Part shown: one piece after another, positions 57,539-64,000 of the stretch | Numbering within the stretch: position 1 is the first letter of the stretch | How the letters are laid out: each line of letters starts with the position of its first letter | Assembly (NCBI GenBank): GCA_023313575.1 | Contig: JAJTTP010000001.1 | Location: forward strand, 558,001 to 622,000 | From: Eutypella sp. D-1 | Taxonomy: Eukaryota > Ascomycota > Sordariomycetes > Xylariales > Diatrypaceae | Direction of reading: 5' to 3' | DNA length: 64,000 nucleotides | Made by a program: the position numbers and the translations under genes | The notes under the pieces: model-generated | Told to the model about the DNA's origin: nothing | Database searches by the model: none | What the model saw: only the letters and a program-made list of their open reading frames with translations

Positions 57539-58282
57539 GGCCTAACTATATTCAACGGGAACGGGTCGACATATCTTGGCTGTCAGGGGTCTCGTGTGAC
57601 ATCACTCTCGCAATGCTAAATGCTGCTGATCTGTCGATGGTGTGTGGATGGGTATTTCCGGCTTTATGAATACATACTTCATCAACTTAAGAAGAGCAAT
57701 GATGTGCAGGAACGCTGAAATAGAGGAATCCCACCGTCGTTTTGTAGACTGGACTCGGAGATATTCTAGAAGCCAAATGCAGGACAAGTATTGGCCAAGA
57801 GTCCGCATTTGTCCCACAGTTTCTGTTCCGATGCGGCTTTACGTACATAGTCGCGGGCTCTCCTCGGCGAGTCCACGAGTCGACGTACGCGCTATCCCTG
57901 AAGTTTTTTTTCTCTCACTCTTTCTTCTCACTTAATCAGCACTACAAGACGGGGAACGGGGGATGGGAATTTGCGGGGCTTCCCACCCACGACGTATTCG
58001 ATTACTGGAGCCCCCAGAGTCGCCATCAAGGCATGCCCCCGGCGCCCCCCAAATGCATACAGCCCCGACCGTGGGTATGGGAAAAAGTCAGAGAGCCTGG
58101 AGGAGCCGCATGGAGTCTGCTGGGGCCCCACAACTGGTGGTGTTGCTGAATAGAGTAAAACGGCGCTCCTACTTCGGCGGCATTTACCCAGATCTTTGCT
58201 CCACTTATAAGAACCTGTACGATCATGGCGATCGCCTCGAACGATCGTCTTGAGATCCTAAATCTTCACAGAATCGAAGCTG

Positions 58283-58303
58283 TATATATATATATATATA
58301 TAT
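58283..58303. repeat. (TA)n microsatellite
   Basis: About ten TA units, 130 bp upstream of the sugar-porter start codon; it may double as a TATA-like element. Confidence 0.85.
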
Positions 58304-58433
58304 GCACATAATTCCCGCCTCCCCCATCGCCACTCTTTATCTCTGTGTAAACCACCCTTTCGGTGCAACATCATTGCCTAACAATAATAATACCTATGAG
58401 CTACAGCTCTCGTGATCTACAACGACAACCATA

Positions 58434-60237
58434 ATGGCCGACGATAAGGTTGGACCGGCCGCTCCTTCGGTCCTTAAAAAGAAGAATGCAGAGCAGGTCG
58501 AAGACTCGACATCCAACTACCCGGGCCTGAAGGAGAAGGATGCGTTAGCCATCGCGCAAGAAGGTGGTTGGGAGGTTGACCAACTCATCAACGAGCTTGA
58601 GGCGGAGCTCGAGGCGGAAGGCGGGCTCAGAAACGGCTTCTTCGACCTCCAGTTTAAGAACCCGAAGCACTTCACTTGGGTCATCGTCGCATTCGCATCC
58701 ATGGGCGGTCTCCTGTCCGGACTTGACCAGTCGCTCATCTCCGGTGCCAATCTCTTCCTCCCCACTGATCTCGGCTTGGACACGCACCAGAATAGTTTGG
58801 TGAACTCCGCCATGCCTCTCGGCGCCGTAGGCGGTGCTTTGATCCTCGGTCCTTGCAACGAGGCTTTTGGCCGGTGGTGGTCCATCATAATTTCCACTAT
58901 CCTCTACACAATCGGAGGTGCCCTCTCGGCTGGTGCGCTGAATTTTGGTATGTTTACCTTCCATTTGAGATTTCTCCAATGCTTCTTAATGTTCTAATAT
59001 TGAGCTAGGCATGATTATTGCTGCGCGAGTGATTCTGGGTATGGGTGTAGGCCTTGAGGGTGGTACTGTCCCGGTGTATGTGGCAGAGTCCGTCGAGCGA
59101 CGGATCCGGGGAAACCTGGTTTCGTTATACCAGTTCAATATCGCCCTGGGTGAGGTCCTCGGCTATGCTGTCGCGGCCATGTTTGTGCGCGTCGAGGGCA
59201 ACTGGCGCTACATCCTGGGCTCGTCGCTCGTATTCTCGACCATCATGTTCCTCGGCGTGCTCTTCTTGCCCGAGTCGCCGCGGTTCCTGATGCACAAGGG
59301 CAAGACCTTCGAGGCATTCAAAGTGTGGAAGCGCATTCGCGGCACCGAGCTGGCTGAGGCCCGCGAGGAGTTCTTCGTTATGAAGGTTGGCGTTCTGGAC
59401 GAGCAGCAGGTATGCGCCGAGGGTAGCACCAACAAGCGCTTCCCCTGGCTCGACTTCTTCACCGTACCCCGCGCCCGGCGCGCCCTCGTCTACGCTAATA
59501 TCATGATCCTGCTCGGCCAGCTGACCGGTGTAAACGCCGTCATGTACTACATGTCCGTACTGATGAAGCAGATCGGTTTCGACGACGAGAAGGCCAATTA
59601 CATGTCCCTGGTCGGCGGAGGAAGTCTTCTACTGGGTACGATACCCGCTTGCCTCTACATGGAGAAGTTCGGTCGCCGCTTCTGGGCCAACACCATGCTT
59701 CCAGGTTTCTTCCTCGGTCTTATCATTTTGGGCATCAGCTACCAGTTCAACCCCAAAGAGAACCTCGTAACCTCGGAGGCGCTCTACTTCGTCGGCCTAA
59801 TCCTCTACATGGGTTTCTTTGGCTGCTACGCCACGCTGACCTGGGTCGTCCCCTCGGAGGTCTACCCAACATACCTTCGGTCTTATGGGATGACGACCTC
59901 GGATGGGCTACTGTTCCTGTCGTCTTTCATCGTCACCTATAACTTCTCCGCTATGCAGAAAGCTATGACCTCCACGGGCCTCGTCCTTGGTTTCTACGGC
60001 GGCATCGCCGCATTGGGGTGGGTCTACCAGCTGCTGTTCATGCCCGAGACTAAGGATAAGACCCTCGAGGAGATTGACGTCCTCTTCCAGCGCCCTACGG
60101 GGGAGCTCGTCGCCGAGAATATCCGAAACATCACGAGGAGCATCTCTAACTTTTTTGCCGGAAGGTGGGGCAAGTCGACAGAGACTTCTACTGATCAGAC
60201 TGTTGCGGATGAGAAGCCCGCCATCAGAAATGTATAG
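58434..60237 (+). CDS. MFS sugar porter (hexose/polyol transporter-like)
   Basis: Exons are 58434-58947 and 59009-60237 (61-bp intron); 580 aa. A long charged N-terminus (~75 residues, VLKKKNAEQVEDSTS) precedes 12 membrane segments. Sugar-porter signatures: GGLLSGLDQSLISGA in TM1, ILGMGVGLEGGTVPVYVAE with ESVERRIRG, LFLPESPRFLMHKGK, GQLTGVNAVMYYM in TM7 and LLFMPETKDKTLEEIDVLF after TM12. The absence of the usual second Arg motif details and the long N-terminus resemble fungal inositol/polyol-type carriers, but the substrate is uncertain. It may belong functionally to the catabolic block on its left, 2.1 kb away, or be independent. Confidence 0.9.
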
Positions 60238-60298
60238 GCTGTTTCAGTTGGATAAAACTAGATTAATGGACTTGTATCGCACTTTGTCTTTATAGCCA

Positions 60299-60655
60299 GT
60301 TACAGTGATTATAGCCCACATTGGTACTCTGCGCGGCGCGTATCTCGAGAGCACGCTGGACAAGCTCGACCACCGCCTCTAGCAGCAGGACAGCAGCACG
60401 CCTAGCACTGCCTTGTTGGCAGGCGCGGAAATAAGTGCCGAGGAGAACTGCAGCAGACCTTGGTGGTGATGATGATCATCTATTTTAAGTCCCAGCAGAA
60501 TTTGGTACGTGGAAACCTGGTAGTGCATGGCACTGGATCCCAACTGCCGCGATTGCGTCATCTTCTGGTGCATGTAGATATCCGTCAGAAGTTCAATCTC
60601 GGTCGTGGGTGAGGAATAGGGGATAGTACCCAGGGGCTGAACAGTTGGGTACCTT
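60299..60655 (-). pseudogene. Possible relict of a regulator gene C-terminus
   Basis: Reading leftwards from about 60655 one frame is protein-like: VQPLGTIPYSSPTTEIELL, TDIYMHQKMTQSRQLGSSA, MHYQVSTYQILLGLKID. It then becomes His-rich and ends at 60379. A second frame picks up with LLGTYFRACQQGSARRAAVL and LEAVVELVQRALEIRAAQ to about 60300. The combination resembles the C-terminal helices of fungal secondary-metabolism-type Zn2Cys6 regulators, but no DNA-binding domain is found upstream. Either a short intron joins the frames (acceptor near 60460) or it is a decayed copy. Confidence 0.28.
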
Positions 60656-61102
60656 TTGCATATGAAGCGTCTTATGCATACTTAGGTATAGAAAAGGGGG
60701 GCGGGGCACAGTTAGCACAGGTAGTAAATTCTTCGTCTTGCCTGAAGCTTTCTAAGTTTTCCTATCAGTTATGACTAAGATTTGAATATTCAAACCTGTG
60801 ATGCAATTTATGAGTGAAAATCGTTGGATTTGATCGAAAAACTATTTAATTCCAATTCCTCCCTGGATATATTCCTAGGCAGTAGACACCTTGGTGACAA
60901 AAGTAGTAAAATGAATGACTGAGAATCGTACATGCATATCCCTTGATAAACCTCCGCTGTTTAAACTGAAGAAAAAAACTATTATCCAAATCGTCTGGAT
61001 TCTAAATCTGCATTGACCAATACCAGCCGTGTATACTTAAAGGCGCAGCACGTCTTCCAGTGATAGGGGCGTTGGTCGGTTGATTGCAGCTGAAGATTAT
61101 CT

Positions 61103-61498
61103 TCATTCGCAGAGGTAGCGCTTAATGACATTGTGGGTATTCCCGGTACAATCGATGTTTTTCTCTTTGACGGCGGTGCAATATCCATAAAGGGAGTCGT
61201 CGCTGACGCGGCGCAGGCGCGCGGGTTTCTGGGCCTCGCCGGTGGAGGTGTCTTTGCAGCCGACGAGGTAGTATTCAACACCGTTGATGAAGAAATTCTG
61301 GTTGCAAAGGGTTTCTCCCTCGGGCGCAATGGGCACGCCCACCATACACGGGGAGATCCCTTCTTGCCATGCCACATTGTAATGCCTGCCATCGTCCCGG
61401 ATCTGGTTACCGACCGCAATAATACCGTTCACAACAGGGAGCATCGTTGCTGTGAACAGCAGAGCTGCTTGCATAACGGAGCTGGTAGTGAACAACAT
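61103..61498 (-). CDS. Small secreted six-cysteine protein
   Basis: Single exon, 131 aa. The signal peptide is residues 1-25 (MLFTTSSVMQAALLFTATML followed by PVVNG). The mature part has six cysteines, enough for three disulfides: ISPCMVGVP, GETLCNQNFF, YLVGCKDTS, LYGYCTAVK, NIDCTGNTH, and the penultimate residue of RYLCE. It has no repeats, no lysine-rich tail and no enzyme motif. Size, secretion and cysteine content fit the class of fungal small secreted proteins, some of which act as effectors or antimicrobials; nothing here proves such a role. Start at 61498, or at the Met 8 codons later. Confidence 0.72.
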   Translation of the reverse strand: MLFTTSSVMQAALLFTATMLPVVNGIIAVGNQIRDDGRHYNVAWQEGISPCMVGVPIAPEGETLCNQNFFINGVEYYLVGCKDTSTGEAQKPARLRRVSDDSLYGYCTAVKEKNIDCTGNTHNVIKRYLCE

Positions 61499-61676
61499 AT
61501 TTGGATGAAAGTTTTGATCGCGGGCGAGGGTTATTTTTGTTGCTGTTGTAATTGTTCGACACTGGTTCTGATGATGTCCTGTAGGAAAGTTGTTTGTCTC
61601 GATGGCAGGTAGAGTGAGATATGTGTTCGAGTTGTATGTGCTGTTGTCGTTTTGGATAGCACGGGGAAGCTACGCC

Positions 61677-61684
61677 CTTATATA
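61677..61684 (-). promoter_or_regulatory. TATA box of the small secreted protein gene
   Basis: TATATAAG on the minus strand, about 180 bp upstream of the start codon. Confidence 0.4.
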
Positions 61685-63499
61685 CTATTCGGGGCGTGCT
61701 CGTGGGAACTTTTCTTCTCCATTTACACGTTACTACTCGGGATCGTTAACTAAGTAGCACGGTTTATGTCGGTTGTGACATAGAAATCTGATCCTCTCGG
61801 CATCGTATTCCGGTCTGGTGAAGAAACCACTTCAGGCGACATTGGTCTCCTTTCTCGTAGGAGCGGTTGGTAGCAGTGCAGGGATATGCGTCTATGTATC
61901 CGTGTTGGCATTGAATAGCTATTTAAGGGTCGTTGGAGGGATTAGAAGTGCTAAGGCCACCGGTCATCCTATACATTGTGCCAGTCCATAGCCGCAGCCT
62001 TGCGCAAGCCACATAAACGATTAAGTTACGAGAAACACTGCTGTATTGAGAACCTATATAGCGATAATTTCATTCTAATAGGAATAACTGCGAACCCCCG
62101 GAGGAATAGCTAAATGAGTATTATACTGGTAGTTGCCGGGAAAAGCAAAGCGGTCGTTGTCAAGTAGCGAACCACCCTTAAAAAAAGTCAGAGTATGACT
62201 TCACTCCTCCGAGGGCGAAGCAACCTAAGATCTATTGCGCCGGATTCACCTTGGACTCTTAAAGGGGAGAATGACGACGTAGCTTCAAATTCATGCCGGC
62301 GCCTCGTTCGAGTTTCTCTATTAATAACGAAGATGGCGTTGATCCTTCCCGATGATTCTAATGCCCTCGTTTTATGGAGGTACGAAGTACCGGAGTGAAA
62401 CGAAGGGTTATTGTGTCGACTTTTTTTTCCACCAAAATTTCTCTGGCTTTCGGACCCACATATCCCAAATAGGAAAGTAACTCAATAGGCAGTATGCGCT
62501 CCGTGCACGATAGCTAACGTACTGGAAGGCTTGGCATAAAACGAGGGCATTATTGTGCTGCCTGCCCTAGCAGGTAGCCACCAGTTGTTAAGGTTGTGGT
62601 CTACCGCTCAGCTGAGGGCGGGAGCCAATTAGCTTCACTAAGATTCAGCACCATAATTTAGACTTAGTATTTTCAGCTTCAGTACCCACATCGCTAGATC
62701 AGTTGTAGATCGCCGGGTTGTGCCGGCTATGCGGCATCTAACTCTGGCGATAAAAACTGTCCGGTTCCCCGCTCCTCCGCTCCTCCGCTCCTCCGCCCGC
62801 TCCTGTGATCTTCTATGATCGTGCCAAGTCGAGGACCAGAAGATTGTTGTAATTACCTGGAAGTTCTACATTTTTCTACATTACGAGACCATTCCCCGCC
62901 TCCCCCCCCAACTTCCAAAATCACAATATCTAGCCGGGAACCAGCATCACCTGGTCATTCCTATTATGAATTAATAGTATGATATACGATCGTGACATGG
63001 TATCTGCAGGCAGTCTGCCAAGTATCTAACTGCAACACCTTTGCATTAATCAGACTGGGCATGTATTTTCAACTCAAGTAGCCGGTTTAGTTCGAGCTGC
63101 TCGGGCTGAACCGTGTATTCCTTGGTAGGCAGCATCCTTTCAGGGGATCATGGGCCAATTGTGTCTCAGCTGATGCATGTTGGAATCGACTCGGGGCTGC
63201 TTGCCTACCAGCGCGCTCTAGTTTCCGGGCGAGTAAGCCGCGCACAAACTTCCTTAAACGGCTTATATGATTTCTTATTCGCCTCCCTCTATAAGAATCG
63301 TAAATTAAAACTTTTGAGTTACAAGATAGCATAGACTACGAGGCTGCTTCACGCGAGAACACGCAAGCTGTGCCATTATTTAAAAACAGAAGTTCCCCCA
63401 TATGGCATTCTTTTGCATACCTGGGGTTGCAACGGAGTAAACTATGCCGATATGCAAAGCTACCTAGGCTTTATAAGTAGTAAAAATGCTGGTTTAAGG
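61685..63499. other. Gene-free right flank
   Basis: No supported ORF on either strand. Includes a short GCTCCTCC tandem repeat at 62770 and sequence that grows AT-richer to the right. Confidence 0.5.
62770..62795. repeat. GCTCCTCC tandem repeat
   Basis: Three perfect 8-bp units and a partial fourth in non-coding DNA. Confidence 0.8.
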
Positions 63500-63679
63500 T
63501 CGAATATGCCGTTATATTAATATATTAACTAATAAAATTGTTTTAAATCTTTAAAGCATAAAAGTAAATAGGTTTTATTATTATATATATAATTTTAATA
63601 TTATATCTTTTATTAATTTATTTTTATAATTAATTAAAAAATATAAATTTATAAAACTTAGAAAATAAATAAAATAAAT
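63500..63679. repeat. Extremely AT-rich block
   Basis: Almost only A and T (runs such as TTAATATTATATC and TTTATAATTAATTAAAAAAT). Typical of RIP-mutated transposon remains at the edge of an AT isochore in Pezizomycotina; no coding content. Confidence 0.7.
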
Positions 63680-64000
63680 TGTTATGACCTGGCTAGGTCA
63701 TTGGGCCCAAATAGGATTAGCACAAACAATCCCTGACCATGGCATTGGAAAGGACAGATACGATAAGATAAGCTATATTTAGGTCACGTAATAAAAAGGA
63801 TAGCCTGGATAGCCCAGTTATCCTAATAATCTTAAATAGCCTGGATAATTTAATTATCCTAATGATTTAACATTTAACATTATATTTTAATATTAAGAAT
63901 AAAGGATATAAATAATATATAACTACGTTTATTACCTTTTTTTTAAATAGTTTTTAAGCTTATTAGCTTATAATATAATTTGGTTATTTAAAGCACCTTT
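63680..64000. repeat. Possible LTR end and degenerate repeat
   Basis: At 63680 the AT block changes abruptly to TGTTATGACCTGGCTAGGTC, a TG-start with an internal palindrome (TGACCT..AGGTCA), as seen at fungal retrotransposon LTR ends. It is followed by two 36-bp tandem units (63801-63836 and 63837-63872) whose differences are mostly C-to-T or G-to-A. The element runs off the window. Confidence 0.35.

Larger units (their letters stand above)
56333..58433. other. Intergenic with repeat remnants
   Basis: 2.1 kb without a gene. Holds a hairpin-type repeat near 57515, a TA microsatellite at 58283 and a pyrimidine-rich leader just before the sugar-porter gene. Confidence 0.5.

Noticed and set aside
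1..64000. tRNA, rRNA and CRISPR signatures
   Set aside because: I looked for T-loop motifs (GGTTCRA), rRNA-like blocks and spaced direct repeats and saw none that formed a complete structure; a covariance-model scan could still find a tRNA.

Overview
The window is nuclear DNA of a filamentous ascomycete (Pezizomycotina, most likely Sordariomycetes). The evidence is short introns of about 50-120 bp with canonical branch points, fungal Zn2Cys6 regulators, a fused CYP505 P450:reductase, NUP49/FIP1/XAP5 housekeeping genes and an AT-rich, RIP-like block at the right edge. I recognised no rRNA, tRNA or CRISPR array. All exon models below were worked out by hand from splice signals and frame continuity.

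Left part (1-12.9 kb): the 3' end of a phospholipase D gene, a complete self-sufficient fatty-acid hydroxylase (CYP505 type), a gene-poor stretch with a broken membrane-protein gene, a small secreted double-psi beta-barrel protein, and the two vitamin B6 genes PDX1 and PDX2 facing away from each other. PDX2 runs tail-to-tail into a METTL16-type RNA methyltransferase gene.

Middle (15.7-38.7 kb): a long-intron Zn2Cys6 regulator with about 7.2 kb of gene-free, low-complexity DNA upstream, an unknown ORF, a decayed gene, then a housekeeping block. This block holds NUP49 (nuclear pore) and FIP1 (polyadenylation) as a divergent pair, a small membrane protein, XAP5, and a FAR1/WRKY-GCM1-type DNA-binding protein that looks like a domesticated Mutator-like transposase N-terminus.

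Right part (41-64 kb) is accessory in character: a ten-exon secreted protein of unknown family, an F-box gene that seems truncated, a two-exon orphan, and then the most interesting block (47.5-56.3 kb). That block holds a short zinc-cluster protein without a middle homology region, a regulator with a fungal_trans domain but no zinc cluster, a tartrate/D-malate dehydrogenase, a D-glycerate 3-kinase divergent from it, and an anion:cation symporter family transporter. Together these encode a coherent route: uptake of tartrate-like dicarboxylates, conversion of meso-tartrate to D-glycerate, and phosphorylation to a glycolytic 3-carbon phosphate, with local regulators. A sugar-porter gene, a regulator relict and a six-cysteine small secreted protein follow. 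The last ~2.5 kb is gene-free and ends in AT-rich repeat DNA.
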